Source: Cantharellus purpuraceus (lineage: Eukaryota > Basidiomycota > Agaricomycetes > Cantharellales > Hydnaceae). Taken from it: a stretch of DNA of 48,707 nucleotides. Below are positions 10,759 to 20,202 of the stretch, in pieces. Every line of letters starts with the position of its first letter. The stretch's first letter is position 1. The stretch covers positions 1 to 48,707 of the forward strand of contig JALBUN010000042.1 in NCBI GenBank assembly GCA_025174535.1. The letters run 5' to 3'. The notes under the pieces were generated by a model. The model made no database searches. It was not told where the DNA came from and saw nothing but the letters and a program-made list of their open reading frames with translations. A program made the translations under genes and the position numbers.

Positions 10759-11215
10759 TTAGACGACATTCTGGTATATTCGGACAACGAAGAAGAACAT
10801 CGGACACATGTCCGAGAGGTACTCCAACGTCTCCGAAAGCATGGCCTCTTCGCCCGCTGACAAATGCGAATTTCACTCCGACTCGGTCAAATACCTAGGC
10901 TATATCCTCTCCCCGGCAGGATTAACAATGTCCGACGACAAAATCAAAGCCATACAGGAATGGCCAGAACCCCAGAAAGTCAAGGACATACAGTCCTTCC
11001 TTGGGTTCGCCAACTTCTACTGCTGCTTTATTCACGGCTACTCTGATATCACTGTTCCGCTCACCCGACTCACTAGGAAGGGTATCCAATGGAATTTCAC
11101 TGATGAATGTAGACAGAGTTTTGAGACCTTGAAAAAGGCCTTTACTTCCGCTCCGATACTGACTCATTGGGTTCCAGATGTTCCCATCCTTTTATAGACC
11201 GACACCTCCAACTAT

Positions 11216-11776
11216 GACGCTTATTCAGAAATACAACAAATACGTATGTACAACCTATTTTCCTCAAATTTTATACAATACACTTCAATTCAAACTTATT
11301 TTCATATTTCAACATGATTCTCAAATTTTACACAATATACTAGATTAAAACATATTTTGATATTTTGGCATAATTCTCAAAAATAATTCTTTTTTTCCTG
11401 ATTTAGTGGTGGCAACTCTCTTGAAGGAACATCCAAATATCATTGATTCTTTCTTATACAATACTTGTAACATAATTTGAACTATCTTTACACCTGGTAT
11501 TTGTATATCTAAATACCCTATATAATACCAATTATATTCATATATACATTCCTATTATGTACATGTAAATGATTATGTTCATCTCAACCAAATGTCTTAT
11601 CTTTAAAAGTTTATTAAAATATAGAATATATGTTTATATTTATGAAAATTTCACACATCCGAAATCTTTTAAGATATCCAAATTGTAACTCCCTGGCTTT
11701 ATGTATCATTGAAATTCTGATGTATATCTCATATACATCAGAATATTGTATACTGACATGATTCCGAACAAGCGTC
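11216..11776. mobile_element. MITE-like element 2, inserted at the start of RNase H
   Basis: 561 bp, nearly identical to element 1 in the same orientation, with termini GACGCTTATTCAGAA and TTCCGAACAAGCGTC. TAT is duplicated (11213-11215, 11777-11779). Excision of the element plus one TAT rejoins SNY to ALAVILS in frame, just behind the first RNase H aspartate. The two elements are 457 bp apart and could be independent insertions of one active family. Confidence 0.85.
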
Positions 11777-13738
11777 TATGCACTTGCCGTGATCCTGTCC
11801 ATCATTTCTCCAGACAACGGACAAGTCCACCCGATCGCTTTTCACTCGCGTACATTTATGCCCCCCGAACTGAACTATGACGTCCATGACAAAGAGCTCC
11901 TTGCCATATATGAAGCCTTCCGGATATGGAGACACTACCTTGAAGGTCCCTCCGACCCGGTGGATGTCATAACAGACCACAAGAACTTGGAATACTTCTC
12001 CACAATGAAACTGCTCACCCGGAGACAGGTCCGATGGTCCGAATACCTATCTCAGTTCAATCTCATTATCTGTTTCCATCCAGGTCGACTCGGAGCAAAG
12101 CCTGACGTGCTAACTAGACGCTGGGATGTCTACCCTAAAGAGGGGAATAGCGACTATGCCACTGTAAACCCCCACAACTTTCGTCCTGTGTTTACTAACG
12201 AGCAGCTGGCATCGTCCCTATGAGCATCCACCCTCATGACTCCCACTCTCCGAGCTGTCACCATTATGGACATCAACCAACTCCATTCCGACATCCGCTC
12301 ATCGCTCCGATCCGATCCTGTTGTGGTTAAACACTTGGACAACCCTTCTGATCCAAAATGGTCACTTGACCCCAAAGGACACCTCCGACACAACAACCGG
12401 ATATACGTCCCCAACGCCAACGGCCTCCGACTCTGAGTTTTGCAGTATTATCATGATCACCCGATCTCCAGCCACTTCGGGCAAAATCGCACACAAGGAT
12501 TAATCTGACGAGACTATGTATGGCCAAAAATGTGGGAATACATTCAACACTACTGTAACTCCTGCACCATGTGTATGTGCTCAAAATCGCAAAGGCACAA
12601 ACCCTACGGAACACTCAAACAACTTCCGATCCTGGAGCAACCATGGAACTCCATCTCCATGGACTTCATAGAGAAGCTCCCCCCATTGCTTGGATATGAC
12701 ACCATACTTGTGATTGTCGACAGGTTCGCCAAACAGTCACTATTCATTCTGACGCATGACACCATCACCTCCGCCTCGCTAGCTAAATTGTTCGTTCTCC
12801 ACGTGTTCTCTAAACATGGAGTCCCGTCGCATGTCACGTCTGATCGGGGTTCGGAGTTCGTGTCCTCCTTCTTCCACACATTAGGAAAGGCTCTCGACAT
12901 GAAGCTCCATTTCACCTCTGGATACCACCCTGAAGGAGACGGACAAACAGAACAAATGAATCAGTCACTGGAACAATATCTCTGAATCTATTGTAACTAT
13001 CAACAAGACAACTGGGCTGATCTACTTCTGATCGCAGAGTTTGCCTACAACAACGCTCCAAATGCGACTACCGGCATCTCTCCGTTCTTTGCTAATAAAG
13101 GCTACCATCCGAACATCTCCGTCCACCCCAAGAAAGAACTTGCCTCCACCAAAGCCTGCCAATTCGTAACCGACCTCGATCAACTACACCAACATCTCCG
13201 AGAGACCATCTCCGATGCCCAGAAACAATATCAAGTCTCCGCAGACCGACGCCGCATCCCGGCTCCAGACCTGCAAATCGGAGACAAAGTATTTGTTAAG
13301 GCCGAACACTTCCGGACCACCCGTCCATCGAAGAAACTCTCTGAGAAATACTTAGGTCCTTATGAGGTCATTGCTCGCGTGGGCAGCAGGTCTTTCACCC
13401 TCTGCCTCCCAGACCACTTCCGAGCAGTTCATCCGGTCTTCCATATATCAATGCTCAAACCTGCTACCACGAACGAGATCTCCGGTCGCACGCAACCTCC
13501 ACCTCCCCCGATCATCATCGAAGGAGATAATGAATATGAGATATCCGAGATCCTGGACTCGAAGATCGACCGTCGATACAAGTGCAAGCTCCAGTACTTA
13601 GTCAAATGGACTGGGTACGAAGGCATCAATGAAGAGCCTTCATGGATCTCCGCATCCAAACTCGATCATGCATCCGAATCCGTCTCCGATTTTCACTCTG
13701 CTTATCCAGACAAACCTGGCCCTCTTATGAATCTTTAA

Positions 13739-13887
13739 GTTCCATTACTAATGCTAATTCTACTATTTTGCATCACCATTTTATTACAAGTCAAGGGAAA
13801 TTACCAGCCTGCTCAAAAAGCTCCGAAGGAATCACTCCGCCTCATTCTTTCTCTGTTCCGAAATTTATAATCATTTTCATTTTTATT
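13739..13887. other. Spacer between pol stop and antisense ORF 3' end
   Basis: About 150 bp, T-rich on the plus strand in its second half. It would carry the 3' ends of both convergent transcripts. No clear terminator motif was assigned. Confidence 0.4.
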
Positions 13888-15621
13888 TTATACATTGCGT
13901 TTCCTTTTCCCCTTTCCCTTATCTACCTCAGGCTCCGTCTCCGACTCCTCATCACTCTCTACATCCGACACCCAATCCTTCTCATCTCCCATGTCCGAAT
14001 CCTCGTCCAACGGGGCTGTGAATTTCCGCAACCGACGTAACTTGGCTGTCTGACGACCCTCCAGAACCTCCTTCCGTTTCATCGTCCTCACCAAGTCTAC
14101 CAACAACCCCTCCGTCCGCCGAAGGTGCTCCAACTGTAGGTTAACCAGCCGGATAAGCTGGCCCACAGTGCTATTGGGCGCCAAAATGTGCCCCGTACCT
14201 GCACCGGTCATCGCCCCTTCCGATCCAATGCCACTACCCCCGGCTGCCACAGCACCCGTCTCCATCCGCCTCTTTTTGGTCGGACGACCCTCCGATTCCT
14301 TCTCCGCCCCTCCTTGTACCACTAATCGGGGCTTGACGCTCTGACTCTGGGGATCGAACTTCCCACTGATCCTACACTCTCCTTTCCAACCCCGACAACG
14401 ATCGCAGGACTGAAGTCGGCGAGTCGGGCTGGTAGGCCACACGCACTCCACACCCGCATCACGACATAAGTCGCAAGTTACGCCGGGTCCGCCAAATGGC
14501 TCCGTTGGAGCCAGAGCCTTGGGTGGTCTGCCCCTTCTCGCTGCGGCCTCCAAGCGTTCCCTCTTCTCCTTGTCCTGCTGTTCTGCTGCCGCCTTCTCCA
14601 TCTCACGCCTCCGAAGCTGGATCGCTGACCTTGCAACACACAGCTCCTTCTTACGGGTCGCCAACACGCGACTCTCTGCCTTGCACCATATGACCCTCCG
14701 ATCTGCCTCTCGCTTCTCTGTATCAGCACTCAGGTACGCCTTCAGGGAAAAGACCGCGACGTCGAGGTTCTTCTTAGTGGTAGCGGCATAGAGCTCCACT
14801 CTTTTGCAAGCCTCAACCGCAGCTACCCAAGCCATCTCCTCATAAGAATTCGAAGTAGGATCCGGCTCCGCATCCGTCCCAACATCCATGCCCACCTTGG
14901 GCTCCGCAGTTGCATCGAGCTCCACATTGGCATTGGGATCCGCTTCCACCTCCGCCCTCTCTGTCTCTGCCGCATCATCTTCCTCAGCTGCCCCTAACTC
15001 AAATAAGGGCCGTGCCCGCGGACGTAATGGCGAGTCCTCCACAGTGACAATCCTCGAACGAGTCGCCTCCATCCGTGTAACGGAGATGATGGTGACTTCC
15101 GGGGTCCCTGTCCATATTGGCACACTCGGACTTCCTGGGTGGCTGGTTTCCCCTGCCCCGGTCACCTCCTCTACCTCCATGGCCGCCTCTAACTCGTGCG
15201 CCTGCTCCTCCACTTCTTTCAGTCTCACAGCCTCCATCGCTGCCACAAGTTCCTTCACCATGCGGGCCCTCTCGGCCTTTGCTTCCTCCTCCTTCCGTCT
15301 CCGTTCCGCCTCCTCCTCCTCCTTCCATCTCTGTTCTGTCTCCTCCTCCTCCTTCCGTCTCTGTTCCATCTCCTCCTCCTCCTTCCGTCTCCGTGCTGCC
15401 TCCTCCTCCTCCTTCCGTCTCTGTTCTGCCTCCTCCTTTTCCTCCTTCCATCTCCGTTCCACCTCCTCCTCCTCCTTCTGTCTCCATTCTGCTTCCTCCT
15501 CCTCTTTCCGTTTCCGCTCCTCTTCCTCTTCCTTCCGTTGGGCCAAGAGCAACTGCTCCAGCTCGGCCACACTCATGCTTGCCAAAGGGTTTGACATCGT
15601 TGAGGATAAGACCTCAATCAT
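13888..15621 (-). CDS. Antisense accessory protein of the gypsy element: coiled coil, AT-hook, Zn2Cys6-like cluster
   Basis: A 577-codon frame, uninterrupted and opposite to gag-pol, fills the space between pol and the 3' LTR. Residues ~20-125: E/K/R-rich heptad-like repeats (EEEAERRRKEEE), a predicted coiled coil encoded by a ~30-bp DNA repeat. Residues ~230-270 acidic. Residues ~359-367: RRGRPPKAL, an AT-hook core. Residues ~383-416: six cysteines spaced CX2CX6CX12CX2CX6C, the Gal4-type zinc-cluster spacing. ~449: PTKKRRM, NLS-like. C-terminus: acidic stretch ending KGKGKRKRNV. A TATAAAAGG box lies 7-17 nt before the first ATG, so Met9 (MSNPLASMS) is a likelier start than Met1. It looks like a nuclear DNA-binding protein. 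Function unknown; regulation of the element or host is inference. Confidence 0.8.
   Translation of the reverse strand: MIEVLSSTMSNPLASMSVAELEQLLLAQRKEEEEERKRKEEEEAEWRQKEEEEVERRWKEEKEEAEQRRKEEEEAARRRKEEEEMEQRRKEEEETEQRWKEEEEAERRRKEEEAKAERARMVKELVAAMEAVRLKEVEEQAHELEAAMEVEEVTGAGETSHPGSPSVPIWTGTPEVTIISVTRMEATRSRIVTVEDSPLRPRARPLFELGAAEEDDAAETERAEVEADPNANVELDATAEPKVGMDVGTDAEPDPTSNSYEEMAWVAAVEACKRVELYAATTKKNLDVAVFSLKAYLSADTEKREADRRVIWCKAESRVLATRKKELCVARSAIQLRRREMEKAAAEQQDKEKRERLEAAARRGRPPKALAPTEPFGGPGVTCDLCRDAGVECVWPTSPTRRLQSCDRCRGWKGECRISGKFDPQSQSVKPRLVVQGGAEKESEGRPTKKRRMETGAVAAGGSGIGSEGAMTGAGTGHILAPNSTVGQLIRLVNLQLEHLRRTEGLLVDLVRTMKRKEVLEGRQTAKLRRLRKFTAPLDEDSDMGDEKDWVSDVESDEESETEPEVDKGKGKRKRNV
15289..15515. 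repeat. ~30-bp tandem repeat array encoding the coiled coil
   Basis: Units of the type CTCCTCCTCCTTCCGTCTCC (plus strand) recur about eight times with drift. On the minus strand they encode E/K/R repeats. The array is in frame in the antisense ORF and would expand or contract in multiples of ten codons. Confidence 0.75.
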
Positions 15622-15627
15622 GCCCCT

Positions 15628-15638
15628 CCTTTTATATG
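15628..15638 (-). promoter_or_regulatory. TATA box of the antisense ORF
   Basis: On the minus strand the sequence reads CATATAAAAGG just upstream of the antisense ORF. It lies in internal sequence next to the 3' LTR, so the antisense gene appears to have its own core promoter. With a usual 25-35 nt offset, transcription would begin between the first and second ATG. Confidence 0.5.
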
Positions 15639-15738
15639 TCTCCAGACCCCCAGTATAACTCCGACCACACCCAATCGTCTCACCTATTCAATCCATGGAC
15701 ATGAGGCCTCAGGGGCTCGGCCTTAAATGGAGAGATAC

Positions 15739-16253
15739 TGTTATGACTATATTCATTAACGCCCAGATCCCTGTCCGATCCCCTCAGATCCCCACGCACA
15801 TGAAATCTATACTCCATTTGGAAACCGCCATGTCTCCATTTACCTATCCGATTGTCACCGCCGATTCCACCCATCCGTCTCCGGTTCCAATTGATGCATC
15901 AGCATCACCATAGGAACCCGGACATCCGTCCCCGTCGGACTTGGACATACTCATGTAAGGCTGTCGGCCTTGGAGACCCATCACCAGAGTAATTATTATT
16001 AGATTTCAAATATGTATTTAAGTTGCCCGACTGGGGACTTCATTCCCCAGTTCGAATATCGAATCACGCCTAGCTCCTAAGTCCAATCCTAACTCTCTAA
16101 GTCATACTCCGTCTCCAAAGTCTCGGACACTGGTATTAGTGAGGGGAGAGCACATAAGCTGAAGCCAAGTCCGTTCCGACCCCCACGACATACTCCGACT
16201 CCGACCTGACCTCCGATCCAATCTCCGACCCCAATCAGACCTAGTGCATAACA
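15739..16253 (+). repeat. Gypsy 3' LTR (515 bp)
   Basis: TGTTATGACT...GTGCATAACA, the same length as the 5' LTR. It is preceded by a short purine-rich stretch (AAATGGAGAGA, 15725-15735) that could be the polypurine tract, and followed by the target duplication AATAC (16254-16258). Confidence 0.95.
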
Positions 16254-16258
16254 AATAC

Positions 16259-18285
16259 TGTCATCAGCCTACCTGCAAAGATCAACCTCAATCAAATCAG
16301 TCAATGTACCAACTGCCCATATGGAAAGCAAGTGCATACACCATTCCAGAATGTAGAAGAAATCCCCAAGGACACAGGCAATATAATCACATCGGATCTC
16401 TGTGGTCCCTTCAAACCATCCATCAGAGGATACAGATACTTGTATCAATCTCAAGATCAGATATGTTAGCATTGAATTTTTGAAGAACAAGGAGTGTAGG
16501 ACAGTCACTGATTTGTTCAAGCGCTATCTAGCATGGATCATGAGGCAAAAAGGTGCACATGTTAAGAGAATAAGGACTGACAATGGTGGTGAATATACTG
16601 GACATGAATTCCAAGAGTTATGCAGTGAGCTGGGAATAACACATGAAACTACTTCACTGTATACTCCAGAGCACAACGGGATTGCTGAAAGATACAATAG
16701 AACACTTCAAGAAGGCTCGCTCACCCTTTTGCATGACTCCAGTCTGCCCAACAAATTTTGGGTGTCAGCAATCCATATGGTGAACTTCATCAAAAACCGC
16801 CTACTTCACAGTCATATCAATATGTCCCTGCATGAAGCCTTCTGGGGAAACAGGCCCAGAATAGATTGGCTAAGGATGTATGGTGCAAAGTGCCTGGCCC
16901 TCATACTGAAACCTATCAGAAGAAAGGGCAACTTCAGATCAGTGGAAGGAATATTCATCGGGTACTTTGATAACTCAAAGTCATACAAGATATGGATCCT
17001 GTGCACCCATACCATTGTGAAGGCTCGCAATGTCATATTTGATGAAGTAGATCACATTGAATGGAATGTGGATGTCCTCCCAGACCTCTGGAGAAAGGAC
17101 ATACTGATTCAAATCAATTCTATTGAAGCACTAACGCCTGCCACCCAATGGACTGAGGACCATGAGCTTCCCTTCATCCCTAGAGAGGTAGGAGTTGAGG
17201 AAGAGGCTGGGATCAAAGGAGTGGATGGAGATGGAGGAGCAAGGGAAGACGGAATGGCTGGTGGAGGAGTGAGGGAAGAAGGAACCACCAAAGAAGAAGG
17301 AGAACCAGAGGAAGAAGAAACATATGCACCCAAGGACTTCAAGTGGGGCACCTGGCTCGGCCTGTCCAACATTACCTATGGACAGGGAAAACGAATCAAG
17401 GCCTATATTCCAAGATATCAGCTTTTTCAAACAGTATAATCTATTTGGAACAAACCAAACAAGCTTTCCTTACACTCGCTGAGGATGAGCTGGCCAACTA
17501 TGCAGATGCAATGAAATCCATCGATACTTCTGAATGGAGAAGAGCCTATGAAACAGAATATGGAACCTGGTGAGTTACAAAATGTGGACACTCATTGAGA
17601 AACCGACTCACACAAACATAGTTGGCAGCAGATGGTTTTTTTGCATCAAAAGGGATAATATGGGCAACCTTGATAAATGAAAGGCCAGATTCATCGTGCA
17701 AGGCTTCTCTCACATCCCAGGCATTGATTTCAATGAGACATATTTCCCTACCATCTGATTCACATCCATATGACTCATATTTGCACTTGCCATCCAGTAT
17801 GGCCTTGAGCTGCATCAAATTGACATTAAGGGGACATACCTGAATGGTGCACTTGAGGAGACTGTTTACATGAAACAGCCCAAAGAATTTGTTGTAAAAG
17901 GGAAGGAACATCTCATTTGCAAGCTGAATAAGGGTATCTACAGCCTCAAGCAGTCTGGACAAGTCTGGTACCAGACACTAAAAGAGAAGTTGGTGAAACT
18001 TGGTTTCAAACCTGGAGAGGCTGATGGAACCATCTACTTTTAAAACAAGGAACTGGGATCCATTGAGATAGCTGGCTGGTATGTAGATGATGGGCTACTG
18101 GCAACAAACATGAAGGAGGCAATGGAGGGACTTGTTGAGGATATTAGCGACACATTTGATATCCAAGACCCGGGTGAGCCAACGTGTTTATTAGGCATTA
18201 AAATCCACAGGGATCAAACTGATGGGACACTACATATATCCCAACCTGCATTTATTGATACAATGGCCAAATGCGGGGTTAGGGT
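16259..18285 (+). pseudogene. Copia element 1: integrase and reverse transcriptase, 3' end lost
   Basis: Continues the pol frame cut at 7290. Integrase: CTNCPYGKQ zinc site, catalytic SDLCGPF, RTDNGGEYTG and PEHNGIAERYNRTL (D, D, E all present), with a frameshift near 16455. An acidic linker (~17185-17330) follows. RT: WRRAYETEY, ELHQIDIKGTYLNG, IYSLKQSGQVWYQTL and YVDDG, with stops at 17571, 17757 and 18041. The sequence ends inside RT at MAKCGVR, where the left arm of the large inverted repeat starts (18286). RNase H and the 3' LTR are absent here and to the right of the inverted repeat. Inactive. Confidence 0.85.
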
Positions 18286-19038
18286 TTTGACTCAAGGCAT
18301 CAAATCAAAGAGGCGTGACGGACCTTGTCGTGGAGCCCATTGAGACGAAGCGTGAATGCCTTGATGTGGTGAAGCTCATCCATTACAATCCATTCCTTCA
18401 TCGTAACGACGATGAAAGCTTCCAAAGGGCGGTGCTGTGAACCCATCAATACGCTATCCCGCAGAAAGTTGAGGTATCCTCCACGAGGATCGCAAATGAC
18501 TGCTACCTGCTCTGGCATCGGCTGAACCCCGCACAGGTGATGCGCATGATACGAGTTTACGGCACCTCGTATTCTTTCCATGAGCAGTGCCATCTGTCCC
18601 ATGCTTTAAGAGAATGTCTTGGGTCTTTAGAGTCGCTCTCAAATTGTCTGCTGCCTTGGAGAATAATTCGATTGATGCCAGGGTATCCGCGAGTATCAGA
18701 TGCTATAGTCCTAGAGCACGGTGAGCGGCATGCCTCTCCCCAAGTATACTGCCCCAGGAGTGGCCATAGAGATCATAGTCATCCCGGACCCTGAAATGAG
18801 CCAGAACAGTATCCAGTTCGTACAGGAACATATCGTGGTTTCGGAATGTCACGTCACCATTTTTCTCTGGAAGATGTGTGGAGTTGCCTTTTCTTGCGCC
18901 ATAAAGGATGGTGGGTATAGAGCGTGTTCCACAAGAGAACAGAGATAGTGCCAATTGGGCCTGGACAATGATCTGGTAGCTCAGCCGCAAGCCACGATAA
19001 TAGTGACCAGCTGGCCATACACATAGTCTGTATTTCAC
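18286..19038 (-). pseudogene. Proline iminopeptidase-like pseudogene, left-arm copy (3' truncated)
   Basis: Mirror copy of the pseudogene at 25172-26011 (see there). It carries the same GHSWG nucleophile motif, the same stop after AHRALGL and the same frameshifts. It ends at the arm border 18286, so the last part of the alpha/beta-hydrolase domain present on the right is absent here. Confidence 0.75.
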
Positions 19039-19848
19039 CCGCCAGTCAAGGAGTCCTCTAGCCTAGCCTATGGTCAGCCAACCCAAGTCTACTAGGAGTT
19101 GGAACAAAGTGCAGCTCAGTGGGCTTGAAGTGTGATATACATCCTCTTTGCCTTCCCTCAAGGATCCTTCATGACTGGTTGTACTGCAGAGTCAGCTCTT
19201 ACACCCAATGGTCATGGTCATAAGTTGGCCGCCTCGTAAGTTTGGTAATTGCTTCCGCGTTATGTTACACTATGGGTGCCATGGTCATTGTGGGATATCG
19301 GGGTCAGTGGGTCCTTGAACCAGTCAGCAGACAGACCTTTCTCAAGGCAAGGTATCATGCCCCATAAATGAGCTAAGCTTTCTGCTCGTCTCAGCGAACG
19401 CGCCAAGCGGCTTGTTACGCCACCAAGTGGGTTACAAAATTGTTACTGACACTTGTAAAATTTTCTAGTGGAACAGATCTTCCGTCAAATGGCGGCGTTC
19501 TGCTGGCGCAGGAGAGTGTTCCAAAGTCCCTGGCGCGGGTTTTGCAAGCTGAACGGGTGAGGGGGTCGTAAAGAGAGAAGCGGGTCCGGCTAGAGGTGAG
19601 GATGGCAGACAATCAAAATGTCGCAAGAAAGATGGCAAAGTACAGAAACCCGCAGGAATCAAGGTGTGTTATGAAGTGCTCTGTTTCCTCCCCGTTCATG
19701 AGCATGACTTTCCCTGAATGGTTATAACAGCACGGTGAAAGCCTTGCCAAATATAACTGGTGAGTGGGCTGATCGACGTTGAGGGACCACAGCTGGAAGT
19801 GTCAAGCAGGAGAGTGGAAGACGAGATGCACATTCCGATCCCGAGGCC

Positions 19849-20202
19849 ATGCGCATGTCTCGTAACACTAACGAACGAGCTCTAAACTGTGAGAAAGCTG
19901 CCAAGGTCGCCAGCGCTGCCAAAAATGCTTCTGCCAAATCCCACCCTGCCACACCCAATCCGGCACCCACTACTTCTGTTCCCGCACCTGCACCTGCACG
20001 AAAAACAGAGTTTGAAAGAAGAGCACCCACAACACGGTTAAATGATATCGTTCAGGTGCCACCTAATTTAACAAAACTCCCTTGTGGGGCCGCAAAACGA
20101 ACTGCGCAGGAAGGAGGTGCGGTCGTGTCTAAGACGAACGGGGTAATATCAATGGCTCAAAAGCAAATAATGGAAGAAGAGAGGGAGCGAGCGATTCAAT
20201 GA
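19849..20202 (+). CDS. Hypothetical Ala/Lys-rich protein, left-arm copy
   Basis: 117 codons from ATG, identical to the right-arm frame 24008-24361. The N-terminus is rich in Ala, Lys and Asn (EKAAKVASAAKNASAK), then a Pro-rich linker, then NDIVQVPPNLTKLPCG and GVISMAQKQIMEEERERAIQ, a charged helix. After TGA the frame continues YGELKERTTAA, as if a CGA codon became TGA and removed the C-terminus. Upstream (~19480-19665) a lysine-rich open stretch may be an earlier exon. I do not recognise a named family; similar tails occur in uncharacterised basidiomycete proteins, from memory and unchecked. Confidence 0.45.
   Translation: MRMSRNTNERALNCEKAAKVASAAKNASAKSHPATPNPAPTTSVPAPAPARKTEFERRAPTTRLNDIVQVPPNLTKLPCGAAKRTAQEGGAVVSKTNGVISMAQKQIMEEERERAIQ

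Larger units (their letters stand above)
8925..13738 (+). pseudogene. Gypsy Pol: protease-RT-RNase H-integrase-chromodomain, broken
   Basis: Domains in order: protease ALIDSGSTH (~9081); reverse transcriptase from ~9800 ([46 protein letters not shown], then YLDD split by a MITE at 10193); SFLGFANFY near 10995; RNase H from ~11197 (TDTSNY, split by a second MITE at 11215, DHKNLEYF at ~11977); integrase with HHCC zinc site (~12450-12580), catalytic D (MDF, ~12660), D (SDRGSEF, ~12840) and E (QTEQ, ~12950); C-terminal chromodomain (~13540-13690, YKCKLQYLVKWTGYEG). In-frame stops at 9213, 9690, 11195, 12221, 12434, 12506 and 12983, plus a one-base loss near 10857. The chromodomain would bind methylated H3 tails and steer integration to heterochromatin. 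Frame ends TAA 13736-13738. Confidence 0.9.
7291..16253 (+). mobile_element. Chromodomain Ty3/gypsy LTR retrotransposon (chromovirus), 8963 bp
   Basis: Two 515-bp LTRs (7291-7805, 15739-16253), both starting TGTTATGACT and ending TAACA, bracket gag, pol (protease, RT, RNase H, integrase, C-terminal chromodomain) and an antisense ORF. A 5-bp target duplication AATAC lies at 7286-7290 and 16254-16258. It sits inside a copia pol gene in the same orientation. By hand count the LTRs differ at about 23 of 515 positions, nearly all CpG transitions, so the insertion is not recent or the copy has been methylated and deaminated. Gag-pol is broken by stops, frameshifts and two nested MITE-like elements, so it cannot move on its own. 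Confidence 0.95.

Noticed and set aside
10191..10761. 8-bp target duplication CTTAGACG for MITE 1
   Set aside because: Only the TTA is duplicated; the apparent GACG match arises because element end and target both read GACG, and MITE 2 shows a 3-bp duplication.
14999..15487. Gly/Glu-rich minus-strand frame (TEXEGGGGG repeats)
   Set aside because: Out-of-frame reading of the same 30-bp repeat that encodes the coiled coil.
15117..15704. Long plus-strand open frames rich in Pro/Ser/Leu opposite the antisense ORF
   Set aside because: They are shadows of the repetitive coiled-coil codons on the other strand; low complexity and no domain.
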